The translations under genes and the position numbers were made by a program. The notes beneath the pieces are model-generated. The model had not been told where the DNA came from and ran no database searches. It saw only the letters and a list, made by a program, of their open reading frames with translations. From assembly GCF_000025625.1 (NCBI RefSeq), contig NC_013922.1:2728001-2792000 (forward strand): DNA of 64,000 bases. The letters are read 5' to 3'. This DNA comes from Natrialba magadii ATCC 43099 (GTDB lineage: Archaea > Halobacteriota > Halobacteria > Halobacteriales > Natrialbaceae). This document shows positions 8,510 through 17,086 of the stretch, piece after piece (position 1 is the first letter of the stretch; each line of letters starts with the position of its first letter).

Positions 8510-8691
8510 GTGCTATCATAGGTCGTGGTACGACTTAACCACCGGGGGTACCCGTTAGGAACCTCACTGATCAGAGAGACAACGGTTTGGGCGAACAGGA
8601 CAGTTCGATAAATCAGATATTGCGATAGGAAACTGTTGCTGAGGTGCTGCTGGACGCCGGCGAAACTCCGCTGTAAGAGCGTCCTATGGGA

Positions 8692-9684
8692 CTACCAGTC
8701 GAGACTGCCGCCGCTCTGGTATTCGGTCACCTGCGTCTCGAAGAAGTTTTTCTCCTTGTTGAGATCGACCTGTTCGGAGAGCCACGGGAACGGGTTATCC
8801 GTCCCGTACTGCGTCGGGAGGTCGAGCTGTCCCAGTCTGCGGTCGGCGATATGCTCGACGTACTCCGCGAACTGATCGGCGCTCATCCCGAGTATCTCGT
8901 CCGGGCACGCCTCGTAAGCGTAGATTTTCTCTAGCTCGACCGCTTCGGTGATCAGTTCAACTACCTCGTCGCCGAACGCATCGGTCCAGACGTCCGGATT
9001 CTCCATCCGAATCTGGTCGATGAGGTCGACGCCGAATCCAACGTGGAGGGATTCGTCGCGCATGATGTACTCGAACTGCTGGCCGATCCCCACCATCTTG
9101 TTCTGGCGTTTGAGTCCGAGCATCATGGCGAAGCCGGCGTAGAAGAAGATCCCCTCCATAATGACGTAGAACCCCACGAGGTCGCGAATGAAGTCCCGGA
9201 GGTCTTCGTCGGTCTCGATGACGAACCCGTTCTGATTGATGACTCGAGTAAGGTCGATGACGAACTCGTCTTTCTCTGCGATAGACGGAATGCGGTCGTA
9301 CATGCCGTACATGTAGTCCGGTTCGAATCCGAGCGAGTCACAGCAGTAGATGAACGTGTCCGTGTGGATCGCCTCCTCGTAGGCCTGTCGGAGCAGGTAC
9401 TGGCGACACTCTGGGGCGGTGACGTGGTCGTACACCGCGAGGACGATGTTGTTCGCGGTGAGCGACTCGGCCGTCGAGAAGAAGCCGAGGTTCCACTCGA
9501 CGAGCTGGCGTTCGGCGTCGGAGAGCGCGTCGCCGTTCCACTGGGAGACGTCGTCTTGCATCGGAATCTCCTCGGGGACCCAGTTGTTGTTCACTCCCGC
9601 TTCGTAGTACTCGCGTGCCCAGTCGTAGTCGATCGGGAGGATCTTGTTCGGATCGTGTTCGGCGTCGGTGTTGATGATCGGCAT
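8692..9684 (-). CDS. nrdB: Ribonucleotide reductase small subunit, class Ic-like
   Basis: The ATG at 9684 (MPIINTDAEHDPNK) gives 330 residues; longer frames upstream are low-complexity readings of the nrdA tail. Metal ligands are visible: Glu73 in FFSTAESLTANN, Glu104 and His107 in EEAIHTDTF, Glu177 in MEGIFFYAGF, and Glu211/His214 in RDESLHVGF. The position four residues after His107, normally the radical Tyr, is Phe111, and the first ligand is Glu instead of Asp. Both are signatures of class Ic (Chlamydia-type, Mn/Fe) R2 proteins. The C-terminus (EYQSGGSLDW) is the expected NrdA-docking tail. It is the last gene of nrdR-nrdA-nrdB, 43 bases after nrdA. Confidence 0.93.
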   Translation of the reverse strand: MPIINTDAEHDPNKILPIDYDWAREYYEAGVNNNWVPEEIPMQDDVSQWNGDALSDAERQLVEWNLGFFSTAESLTANNIVLAVYDHVTAPECRQYLLRQAYEEAIHTDTFIYCCDSLGFEPDYMYGMYDRIPSIAEKDEFVIDLTRVINQNGFVIETDEDLRDFIRDLVGFYVIMEGIFFYAGFAMMLGLKRQNKMVGIGQQFEYIMRDESLHVGFGVDLIDQIRMENPDVWTDAFGDEVVELITEAVELEKIYAYEACPDEILGMSADQFAEYVEHIADRRLGQLDLPTQYGTDNPFPWLSEQVDLNKEKNFFETQVTEYQSGGSLDW

Positions 9685-9727
9685 CTGTGGTTGTGTTCGT
9701 GTGCAGTGATGGTTTCGAGACGGTGCG

Positions 9728-12238
9728 CTACTGGCAGGCCTCACAGGTTGGATCGTCGACGCGGCAGAGTTCGTCTCCGGAGCCGGGATCGGAGTCAGAG
9801 TCGGTGTCGGAGCCGGAGCCGGGATCAGGGTCAGAGTCGGTGTTGGTGCTGTCGTCATCATCACCATCGAACCGCGCAGCCGAATCGCTATCTCGGTGCT
9901 GGGTCTTCCCGTACTCGCCCATGTCAAGCGTCGACTTCTCGATCTGGGAGGCCCCGAGCGTGCGGAGATAGTACGTCGTCTTCAGCCCGAGTTCCCAGGC
10001 GGTCCGGTAGACATCGTCGAGGAGCGAGCCGTCAGTCGACGGGAAAAAGACGTTGTGAGAGACCGACTGGTCGATCCACGTCTGTCGGTGAGCAGTGAGC
10101 CGAAGCTGGTGGCGGGGATCGATCTCGAACGCGCCACGGTACAGCTCCTGGAGGTCGTCCGGGACAGTATCAATCTCCTGTACGGACCCGTCGTGGAATT
10201 TGAGTCGGTCGACCATCTCGTCGTCCCAGCGGTCGCGTGCCTTCAGATCCGCGACGAGCTTGTCGTTGATAACCGTGAAATCACCCGACATGTTGGACTT
10301 TACGTAGAGATTCGAGTAGATCGGCTCGATAGACGGCGTCGTCCCGTTGATCGTGGAGACAGTTGCGGTCGGCGCGATCGCCATCGTGTTCGAGTTTCGC
10401 ATTCCGTGTTCGGCAACGTGCTCGCGGACAGTGGCCCACTCGAGTGTCTCCTCGCGGTCGGTCGGAATCTCGCGGTCGCGTTCGTCCTCGAGGAGGTCGA
10501 CGGTATCCTGTGGCAGGAGGCCGCGGTCCCACTTCGAGCCCTCGTAGGAGGGGTAGGCCCCACGCTCGCCGGCGAGTTTCGACGAGTTCAGGATGGCGTG
10601 GTAGGAGACGAACTCCTGCCAGCGGTTGGCTGCTTCGACCGCGTCTTCCGAGTCCATCGGAATGCCGAGTTCCATCAGTGCGTCGTGGAATCCCATCGTC
10701 CCGAGTCCGACCGGTCGGTGGCGCATGTTCGAACGCTTCGCTTCCTCGGTCGGATAGAAACACAGATCGACGACGTTGTCGAGCATCCGCATCGCCGTCT
10801 CGATGGTGTCTGCGAGGTGTTCGCGGTCGAGTTCGCCGTCGGAGACGTGTGTGGCGAGATTCACGCTGCCGAGGTTGCAGACGGCGTGTTCGTCCGCGCT
10901 CGTGTTGAGCGTAATCTCCGTACAGAGGTTCGAGGAGTGGACCGTTCCGACGTGGTCCTGTGGCGAGCGGACGTTGCAGGGGTCTTTGAACGTCAGCCAC
11001 GGATGGCCCGTCTCGAACAGCCGTGTGAGCATCGTCCGCCAGAGTTCTGCCGCGTCGACGCGTTCGTACTGCCTGAGTTCGCCGTTGTCGGCCTGTCGCT
11101 CGTACTCGCAGTAGCGCTCCTCGAACGCCTCACCCGACAGGTCGTGCAGCTCCGGCACCTCGTCGGGGCTGAACAGCGTCCACTCCTCGTCGGCCTCGAC
11201 GCGCTTCATGAAGAGGTCCGGAATCCACGCGGCAGTGTTCATGTCCGGCGTGCGGCGGCGCTCGTCGCCGGTATTTCGCTTCAGGTCCGTGAACGCGGGG
11301 AAATCCAGGTGCCAGCAGGCGAGGTACGCACACGCCGCACCGCGGCGTTTCCCCGACCGGTTGATCGCCGAGGTCACGTCGTTGCTGATCCGAAGGAACG
11401 GCACCACACCAGTCGACTCGACGCCCGTACTCTCGATCAGCGCGCCCGCAGACCGAAGGTTCGTCCAGTCATTTCCGAGCCCGCCGCTCCACTTCGAGAG
11501 CTGTGCGTGGTGCTTGTACGAGTCGAAGATGTTCTCGAGACTATCTTGTACCGTCGTCAGATAGCACGACGACAGCTGTGGATGGGTCGACCCGCTGTGG
11601 AACAGCGTCGGCGTCGACGGCGTGAACTCGAGTGCCGAGAGCACGTCGTAGAACTCCAGCGCCCGCTGTTGTGGGTCGTCCTCCTCGAGTGCGAGTCCCA
11701 TCGCGACCCGCATCCAGAACGCTTGCGGGAGTTCGAGGTGCTCGCCGTTCTCCTCGGTTTTGAGGAAGTACCGCTGGGTCAGCGTCTCCATCGCCATGTA
11801 TTCGAACTGCTCGTCGCGTTCGAGTTCGAGAGCCGCTGCCAGTTTCTCGAGATCGAAGCGCTCGAGGAGTCGTTCGTCGAGCAAATCGAGTTCGACGGCT
11901 CGTTCGAGGTTGGTGACGAACGTGTCGCGGTAGGCCGTCTCGAGTGCAGCGCCCGTGAGGTCCTCGCCGAGAACGGTTCGATAGTAGCGTTGGCGAAAGA
12001 CGGCGGCGGCGAGTTGTTTGTACGTCGGTTCTCGCTCGATGCGTGCGGTGAGTGCCTGGAGGATGGCCTGATAGCACTCGTCGGGAGATGCACCGTCGTA
12101 GAGGTTGCGTTCGATTTCGGTGGCTAGCTGGTCTCGTTCCGCTGGTGAAAGCACTTCCTCGGTCCCCGTCTGCGCTCGGTCGAGTACTGATTCGATATCG
12201 ATAGTCTGTGCAGTCGATTGCTGTTGGTGGTGACTCAT
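9728..12238 (-). CDS. nrdA: Ribonucleotide reductase large subunit
   Basis: This encodes 836 residues. Active-site landmarks are Cys225 (QLSSCYL), Asn437-Cys439-Glu441 (NLCTEI), Cys454 (AVCNLGSVN) and the radical-transfer tyrosines in TTYYLRTLG. It ends in CEACQ, a CxxC redox pair. The N-terminus begins within the region that normally follows the ATP-cone (LYDGASPDECYQ ...), and no VxKRDG ATP-cone signature is seen. Residues just before the C-terminal cysteines are a DSDPDPGSGSD-type acidic linker. The ATG overlaps the nrdR stop as ATGA, so translation is probably coupled. It reduces ribonucleotides with NrdB. Confidence 0.95.
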   Translation of the reverse strand: MSHHQQQSTAQTIDIESVLDRAQTGTEEVLSPAERDQLATEIERNLYDGASPDECYQAILQALTARIEREPTYKQLAAAVFRQRYYRTVLGEDLTGAALETAYRDTFVTNLERAVELDLLDERLLERFDLEKLAAALELERDEQFEYMAMETLTQRYFLKTEENGEHLELPQAFWMRVAMGLALEEDDPQQRALEFYDVLSALEFTPSTPTLFHSGSTHPQLSSCYLTTVQDSLENIFDSYKHHAQLSKWSGGLGNDWTNLRSAGALIESTGVESTGVVPFLRISNDVTSAINRSGKRRGAACAYLACWHLDFPAFTDLKRNTGDERRRTPDMNTAAWIPDLFMKRVEADEEWTLFSPDEVPELHDLSGEAFEERYCEYERQADNGELRQYERVDAAELWRTMLTRLFETGHPWLTFKDPCNVRSPQDHVGTVHSSNLCTEITLNTSADEHAVCNLGSVNLATHVSDGELDREHLADTIETAMRMLDNVVDLCFYPTEEAKRSNMRHRPVGLGTMGFHDALMELGIPMDSEDAVEAANRWQEFVSYHAILNSSKLAGERGAYPSYEGSKWDRGLLPQDTVDLLEDERDREIPTDREETLEWATVREHVAEHGMRNSNTMAIAPTATVSTINGTTPSIEPIYSNLYVKSNMSGDFTVINDKLVADLKARDRWDDEMVDRLKFHDGSVQEIDTVPDDLQELYRGAFEIDPRHQLRLTAHRQTWIDQSVSHNVFFPSTDGSLLDDVYRTAWELGLKTTYYLRTLGASQIEKSTLDMGEYGKTQHRDSDSAARFDGDDDDSTNTDSDPDPGSGSDTDSDSDPGSGDELCRVDDPTCEACQ

Positions 12239-12765
12239 GGATTCGTCGTGTCAGAGTGGTAGTTGTCTGTCTCGGTCGTCGGTTGCGGCGACTGGCCCTC
12301 ATCGACGCCACTGGTCCCGTCGAGGACAGCGTCGAGTTCACGCCGGAACGCTTCGGGATCGGAGAACGCCTTGTAGACCGAAACGAAGCGGATGTACGCG
12401 ACAACGTCGACCTCGCGTAACTGCGCTGAAACGAGTTCGCCGATCCGGTTCGACGAGACGAGTCGCGTCTCCCGTTCTTGCAGCGTCGCCTCGACCTGGT
12501 CGATGAGCGACGTGACGGTCGTGTCGGTGACGTCGCGTTTCTCGACGGCTCGTTCGATTCCCGCACGGAGTTTCGCTCGGTCGAACGGTTCGAGGGCGCC
12601 GTCGCGTTTCTTCACCTGCAGGGAATCCCACGCAGGTCGTTCGTAGGTTGTAAATCGGAACGAACAGCACCGACACTCGCGACGCCGTCGGACGGCTGTT
12701 CCGCCGGTTCTCGCCTCAGTGTCGATGACTCGTGTTCGGTCGTGGGTGCAGTCCGGGCAGTTCAT
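12235..12765 (-). CDS. nrdR: NrdR transcriptional regulator with ATP-cone
   Basis: ATG 12765 gives MNCPDC..., the usual NrdR start; an in-frame ATG three codons earlier (12774) is possible. It has an N-terminal zinc ribbon (MNCPDC and ECRCCSFRFTTYER) and then an ATP-cone (LQVKKRDGALEPFDRAKL). NrdR senses dATP/ATP and represses nrd genes in bacteria; in archaea the role is inferred from homology. It is first in an operon with nrdA and nrdB. A dyad-rich motif and a TATA-like box lie 90-130 bases upstream. Confidence 0.92.
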   Translation of the reverse strand: MNCPDCTHDRTRVIDTEARTGGTAVRRRRECRCCSFRFTTYERPAWDSLQVKKRDGALEPFDRAKLRAGIERAVEKRDVTDTTVTSLIDQVEATLQERETRLVSSNRIGELVSAQLREVDVVAYIRFVSVYKAFSDPEAFRRELDAVLDGTSGVDEGQSPQPTTETDNYHSDTTNP

Positions 12766-12869
12766 AGTTGTCACTGGGCACCGCCGCTGGTACGACCCCT
12801 ACAGAGCGGGTGAGAGCTGCAGCAGCCGCAATATCTGGTGTCATCGACTGGTACATAAAACTTACCAAA

Positions 12870-12901
12870 CTCACTTTCACGAGTGAAAATTCACTTGTGT
12901 T
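12870..12901 (-). promoter_or_regulatory. Candidate operator upstream of the nrd operon
   Basis: Read on the minus strand, the core is AGTGAATTTTCACTCGTGAA. It contains two overlapping perfect palindromes, AGTGAATTTTCACT and TTTCACTCGTGAAA. It lies about 10 bases upstream of a TTTTATG TATA-like box (12853-12860). A 31-bp version with about 24 identical positions occurs in the same place upstream of the thioesterase gene (13520-13551). The regulator that binds it is unknown. Confidence 0.6.
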
Positions 12902-12980
12902 TCTTGGACGAACAGGACGAGAAACGCTGCCGGAGTCGGATCGAAGAACGTCACAAAATATGGGCTGTGGCTGTAGACGA

Positions 12981-13484
12981 CTAGTGATCCGGCGTTCGAT
13001 CTGCGAGTTCCCGGCGGCGAGCTCGCCGCTGTTCCAGCGCGATCGCACGAAGTTCTTGCTGTGCGTCCGACGGACAGCGAAGGTCAGGGACGCTGGCAGG
13101 CGTCTCTTCCGCATCGAGCGCGACAAAGCTGAAAAACGATGTTGCCGCTTCAGTTCGTTGTCCGCTCTCAGGACGTTCGGCGTGGACATCGACTTTGACA
13201 TCCATACTCGTGTGACCGGTCTCGAACACGTACCCGGTCGTCGTCACAATATCGCCGAGGTCGATCGCAGCGATGAAATCGACGTGGTCCATCGCCGCCG
13301 TCACGACCTGACAGCGAGAGAACCGTCGCGCAGCAATTGCACCGCAGATGTCCATCCAGTGAAGTACTGATCCACCAAGTGCTCGGCCAAGGTTGTTCGT
13401 CTCGTTCGGCATCAGAATTTCACTCATCTCCGTGTACGATCGCTCAAGTGTGGCTGTGGAATCCTGCGATTGGTCAACTGGCAT
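12981..13484 (-). CDS. Acyl-CoA thioesterase (hotdog fold)
   Basis: This encodes 167 residues. MPNETNNLGRALGGSVLHWM, with the catalytic Asp in MDICGAIAA and the HVDF strand, is typical of the YciA/BACH-like acyl-CoA hydrolases. The C-terminus is an Arg-rich helix. It hydrolyses fatty acyl-CoA to free acid and CoA; the chain-length preference is unknown. A TATA-like box lies about 28 bases before the ATG, so the message is probably leaderless. The upstream motif is shared with the nrd operon, which is unexpected for a thioesterase. Confidence 0.88.
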   Translation of the reverse strand: MPVDQSQDSTATLERSYTEMSEILMPNETNNLGRALGGSVLHWMDICGAIAARRFSRCQVVTAAMDHVDFIAAIDLGDIVTTTGYVFETGHTSMDVKVDVHAERPESGQRTEAATSFFSFVALDAEETPASVPDLRCPSDAQQELRAIALEQRRARRRELADRTPDH

Positions 13485-13519
13485 GCATTGTCGTCGACAG
13501 AGGGCCTACAAAATACTAC

Positions 13520-13551
13520 CTAATTTTCTCTAGTGAAAGTTCATTTGTATT
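13520..13551 (-). promoter_or_regulatory. Candidate operator upstream of the thioesterase gene
   Basis: On the minus strand the core reads AATGAACTTTCACTAGAGAA. It sits just upstream of a GTATTTTG TATA-like box (13509-13516). Over 31 bases it agrees with the nrd upstream motif at about 24 positions and has the same orientation and spacing to the TATA box. Confidence 0.55.
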
Positions 13552-13689
13552 GGTTGCTGCGAGAGTCCCAGTTCGACCTGTTGCAACCCGAGGAACACGC
13601 CGAGCAGCTGGAAGCTGACCTTACTGTACTGTAGCCCGCAGTTAGCGTCACAAACTGTGATTGACGGTCCTCGGCGTTTATGTGGGGTC

Positions 13690-13896
13690 ATGGCGATACC
13701 CGAATTCATGTTCGAATTCGCGCCACCGCTCCAGCTCGCCGGCGATGGATTCCTGTACTGGGCAATTGTCTTCTTCGTCCTCGCGATCGTTGCAGCCGCC
13801 GTCGGTGCGCGAGGCGTCGCCGGAATTTCGATGGAGATCGCACGAATCTTCGTGCTGGTGTTCATCGTGCTGGCGATCGTCGCACTCCTGTTATAA
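13690..13896 (+). CDS. DUF1328 small membrane protein
   Basis: This encodes 68 residues from ATG 13690 (MAIPEFMFEFAPPLQL); upstream in-frame GTG codons would add an unlikely polar extension. There are two transmembrane helices, FLYWAIVFFVLAIVAAAVG and ARIFVLVFIVLAIVALLL, separated by the ARGVAGIS turn, which matches the YtjA/DUF1328 family. The function is unknown. It lies between the divergent thioesterase and the AOR gene. Confidence 0.82.
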   Translation: MAIPEFMFEFAPPLQLAGDGFLYWAIVFFVLAIVAAAVGARGVAGISMEIARIFVLVFIVLAIVALLL

Positions 13897-13952
13897 ACCT
13901 CGCTCTCAGCGGTTCGCGGCGGGGCTCTCATACGGCCCGCTGTCGTTCATTA

Positions 13953-13986
13953 CCGGTGATCATTCCGACGAGACGGTGATCACCGG
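13953..13986. repeat. Inverted repeat upstream of the AOR gene
   Basis: Arms CCGGTGATCA (13953-13962) and TGATCACCGG (13977-13986) are perfect complements around a 14-base loop. The right arm is part of a 12-base palindrome CGGTGATCACCG. It lies 57 bases after the DUF1328 stop and about 200 bases before the AOR start, so it could be a terminator stem or an operator. Confidence 0.5.
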
Positions 13987-14182
13987 CAACACGCTACAAC
14001 GACCCGCATCAAGAGTGATCGGTAATCCGTACCCCCTTCGATAGCGATGGTGCCAGAACCGACAGTCGAACCGTGGGAACCGTGGGCCCAAACGCCGCAA
14101 CTATCGCCGTAACCGAAACCCGTTACGGATGGGTGTGAACAACTAACAACCTGGGGCGCCTATTAAAGGGAGAGAGATTACC

Positions 14183-16111
14183 ATGACCGAACTCGGCGGT
14201 TTTCAGGACCGGCTCGCACGCATCGATCTGTCCGACGGCTCGGTCGGCTACGAGTCGATTGACGAGGAAGACGCACGGAAGTATATCGGTGCACGCGGAC
14301 TGGGTGTAAAGCACGTGTTCGAACAGGGGCCGGACGTCGATCCGCTCGGACCGGACAACCTGCTCGCGTTCATGAACGGACCACTCTCGGGGACACAGGT
14401 GACGATGAGCGGCCGGATCGCCGTCTGTACGAAGTCACCACTGACCGGCACCGTCACCGACAGCCATCACGGCGGCTGGTCCGGCGCGCGCCTGAAGTGG
14501 GCCGGCTTCGACGGCCTACTGGTCGAAGGCGAGGCCGACGACCCCGTCTACGCCTACGTCGAAGACGGCGAGGTCGAACTCCGCGACGCCAGCCACCTCT
14601 GGGGGCTGGGCGTCCACGAGACCCGCGACCAACTCGAGGAGGAGGTCGACGGCAGCTATGGAAAGAACCTCTCGCTGATGGCCATCGGCCCTGGTGGCGA
14701 GAACGAGGTCAAGTACGCCTGTATCATGAACGAGGACGACCGTGCCTCGGGCCGCGGCGGCACGGGCTGTGTCATGGGGTCGAAGAACCTCAAGGCGATC
14801 GTCATCAAGTCGACGACGAAGATGCCCCAGCCGGCCGATCAGGAGACGTTCCGCGAGGGCCACCAGCAGGCGATGCAGGCGATCACGGAATCCGAAGTCA
14901 CCGCGCCGAACGAGGGCGGCCTCTCGATGTACGGGACGAACGTCCTGATGAACATCGGCGAGGAGATGGACGGTCTGCCGACGAAAAACGGCCGCTACAC
15001 CTCGACTGAGGCTATGCGCGACGCGGAAGGCGTCGACATCGACGCAGAACGCGTCTCCGGAGAGAACGTCCGCGAGAACATTCTCGTCGACGAACCGACC
15101 TGCCACTCCTGTCCGGTCGCCTGCAAGAAGGAAGTCGAAGTCCAGGCGATGCACAAGGGCGAGGAGATGAACGTCCGCACCGAATCCTACGAGTACGAAT
15201 CCGCCTACGCGCTCGGTCCGAACTCCGGCCACACCGACCGCGACGCCGTCGCGCTCATGCTCGAGCGCTGTAACGACATGGGCGTCGATACCATCGAGAC
15301 GGGCAACATGATGGCGATGGCCATGGAGATGTCCGAGGAGGGCAAACTCACTGACGAGGGTGAACTCGAGTGGGGCGACACGGAGACCATGATCGACATG
15401 ATCGAGCGGATCGCCCACCGCGAGGATGACCTCGCGGACCTGCTCGCGGAGGGGCCACGCCGCGTCGCGGATCGCAAGGAGGCTCACGACAACTCCCTCG
15501 CGGTGAAGGGCCAGACGATCGCGGCCTACGACCCGCGCTGCATGAAAGGAATGGGCATTGGCTACGCCACCTCGAACCGGGGGGCCTGTCACCTGCGCGG
15601 ATACACGCCCGCCGCAGAGATTCTGGGCATTCCGGAGAAGGTCGACCCCTACGAGTACGAGGGGAAGGGCGAACTCACCGCCGCCTTCCAGGATCTGCAC
15701 GCCATCAGCGATTCGTTCGACATCTGCAAGTTCAACGCCTTCGCGGAGGGAATCGAAGAGTACGTCCTCCAGTACAACGGCATGACGGGCCTCGACGTTA
15801 GCGAGGAGGAACTGCTCGAAGCTGGCGAACGCATCTACAACTTGGAGCGCTACTACAACAACCTCGTCGGCTTCGACGGCGCTGACGACTCGCTCCCGGC
15901 GCGCTTCCTCGAGGGCGAGGACGGCATCCCCGGGCAGGGCGCGAGCGAGGGCGAGTTCTGCGAACTCGACGAGATGAAAGAAGAGTACTACGACCACCGC
16001 GGCTGGGTCGACGGCGTCGTCCCCGACGAGAAACTCGAAGCCCTCGAGATCGATATTGGGCCGGGGACGGGTGTCTCTGCGGGCGATTCGCCGGCACCGG
16101 CAGACGACTGA
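14183..16111 (+). CDS. Aldehyde ferredoxin oxidoreductase family protein
   Basis: This encodes 642 residues. The N-terminal tungstopterin-binding part has RGLGVKHVFEQG and MSGRIAVCTKSPLTGTVTDS. The 4Fe-4S cluster ligands are the CHSCPVACKKE motif (CX2CX3C) and a distant Cys in DICKFNAF. It would oxidise an aldehyde to a carboxylate and pass electrons to ferredoxin using a tungsten or molybdenum bis-pterin cofactor. The specific aldehyde is not evident. A CTATTAAAGG box lies about 20 bases before the ATG. The C-terminal 20 residues are a Pro/Gly/Asp-rich tail. Confidence 0.93.
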   Translation: MTELGGFQDRLARIDLSDGSVGYESIDEEDARKYIGARGLGVKHVFEQGPDVDPLGPDNLLAFMNGPLSGTQVTMSGRIAVCTKSPLTGTVTDSHHGGWSGARLKWAGFDGLLVEGEADDPVYAYVEDGEVELRDASHLWGLGVHETRDQLEEEVDGSYGKNLSLMAIGPGGENEVKYACIMNEDDRASGRGGTGCVMGSKNLKAIVIKSTTKMPQPADQETFREGHQQAMQAITESEVTAPNEGGLSMYGTNVLMNIGEEMDGLPTKNGRYTSTEAMRDAEGVDIDAERVSGENVRENILVDEPTCHSCPVACKKEVEVQAMHKGEEMNVRTESYEYESAYALGPNSGHTDRDAVALMLERCNDMGVDTIETGNMMAMAMEMSEEGKLTDEGELEWGDTETMIDMIERIAHREDDLADLLAEGPRRVADRKEAHDNSLAVKGQTIAAYDPRCMKGMGIGYATSNRGACHLRGYTPAAEILGIPEKVDPYEYEGKGELTAAFQDLHAISDSFDICKFNAFAEGIEEYVLQYNGMTGLDVSEEELLEAGERIYNLERYYNNLVGFDGADDSLPARFLEGEDGIPGQGASEGEFCELDEMKEEYYDHRGWVDGVVPDEKLEALEIDIGPGTGVSAGDSPAPADD

Positions 16112-16254
16112 TCACCTCCTGCAATTTTTCCATCCCAGCGCGATTGTGGTGCTGTGTCCTGTCCGGAGCACTGTGACAGCCGCAGGAATCCGGCCACAAA
16201 CACAGAACCCGATGCTGCTATACCAGCCCCATCCCAATCACGGATAGACGCACG

Positions 16255-16938
16255 ATGATGGCCACGACCCACGCCCTTGCCGGGCTCGCGCTCGCCGCCG
16301 CCATCGCGACCGTCTCCCCCGCGTTCGGCACCATCGCCGCCGTCGCCGCGATTCTCGGCGGCCTCTTTCCCGATTTCGACCTCGCGGCAGGCCATCGTCG
16401 CACGCTTCACTTTCCCGTCTACTACTGGGTGCTCGCCGCGCCCGCGTCGCTCGCCGCCGTTCTCGCACCGAGTGACCTCACCGTCGCGCTCGCCGTCTTC
16501 CTCGTCGCTGCCGGCCTGCACTCCGTTATGGATCTCTTTGGCTGCGGACTCGAGTTCAAACCCTGGCTCGGCACCTCGGACCGGGCAGTCTACAGCCACT
16601 ATCACGGCCGGTGGCTCGCGCCGCGGCGCTGGATTCACTACGATGGTGCGCCATCAGATCTCGCGCTGGCGGCGGTGCTCGCGTTTCCCGCGCTGTTCGT
16701 CTTCGACGCGAGCGCCACGATCGAGACGGCGGTCGTGGTGTTGCTTCTGGTTTCTATCGGGTATGCCGCGCTCAGACAGCCGCTGGCTCGACTGGGTGAG
16801 TGGCTGCTAGAGCGGCTCCCAGCGCCCGTCGTCGCGGTGGTGCCGGAGTGGATCGCGTCGGCTGGCGAGCAGCGACGGCCGGAACAACAGCGACGGCCGG
16901 AACAACAACGGACAGACCAACACCGACGGGAGCAATAG
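16255..16938 (+). CDS. Membrane-bound metal-dependent hydrolase (YdjM-like)
   Basis: This encodes 227 residues starting MMATTHALAGLALAAAIAT. The His in TTHALAG, the GGLFPDFDL motif and the LHSVMDLFGC segment are typical of the YdjM/DUF457 membrane hydrolase family, in which His and Asp ligands bind metal near the membrane. About five hydrophobic helices are visible. The C-terminus carries a short repeat (EQQRRPEQQR) of low complexity. The substrate is unknown. A second member of the same broad family is at 53615-54172. Confidence 0.82.
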   Translation: MMATTHALAGLALAAAIATVSPAFGTIAAVAAILGGLFPDFDLAAGHRRTLHFPVYYWVLAAPASLAAVLAPSDLTVALAVFLVAAGLHSVMDLFGCGLEFKPWLGTSDRAVYSHYHGRWLAPRRWIHYDGAPSDLALAAVLAFPALFVFDASATIETAVVVLLLVSIGYAALRQPLARLGEWLLERLPAPVVAVVPEWIASAGEQRRPEQQRRPEQQRTDQHRREQ

Positions 16939-17086
16939 CGACGACACACCGTTCGGTTCGCATGCAGTGACCCAAACGCACCCACCGACTCGAGTGCACC
17001 TCGTGCACGCCGGGCAGCCACTGCACCAATGTCAACAAATACCTACCTACGACAGCAGCGCGTCTCACTCGGTGGAGGTCACGACC

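Noticed and set aside
9310-9340. ggttcgaatccgagcg resembling a tRNA T-arm
   Set aside because: It lies inside nrdB and lacks matching acceptor and anticodon arms.
9896-12127. 743-residue plus-strand frame
   Set aside because: Antisense of nrdA; no domain, and nrdA is certain.
14516-15997. 493-residue minus-strand frame
   Set aside because: Antisense of the aldehyde ferredoxin oxidoreductase gene.
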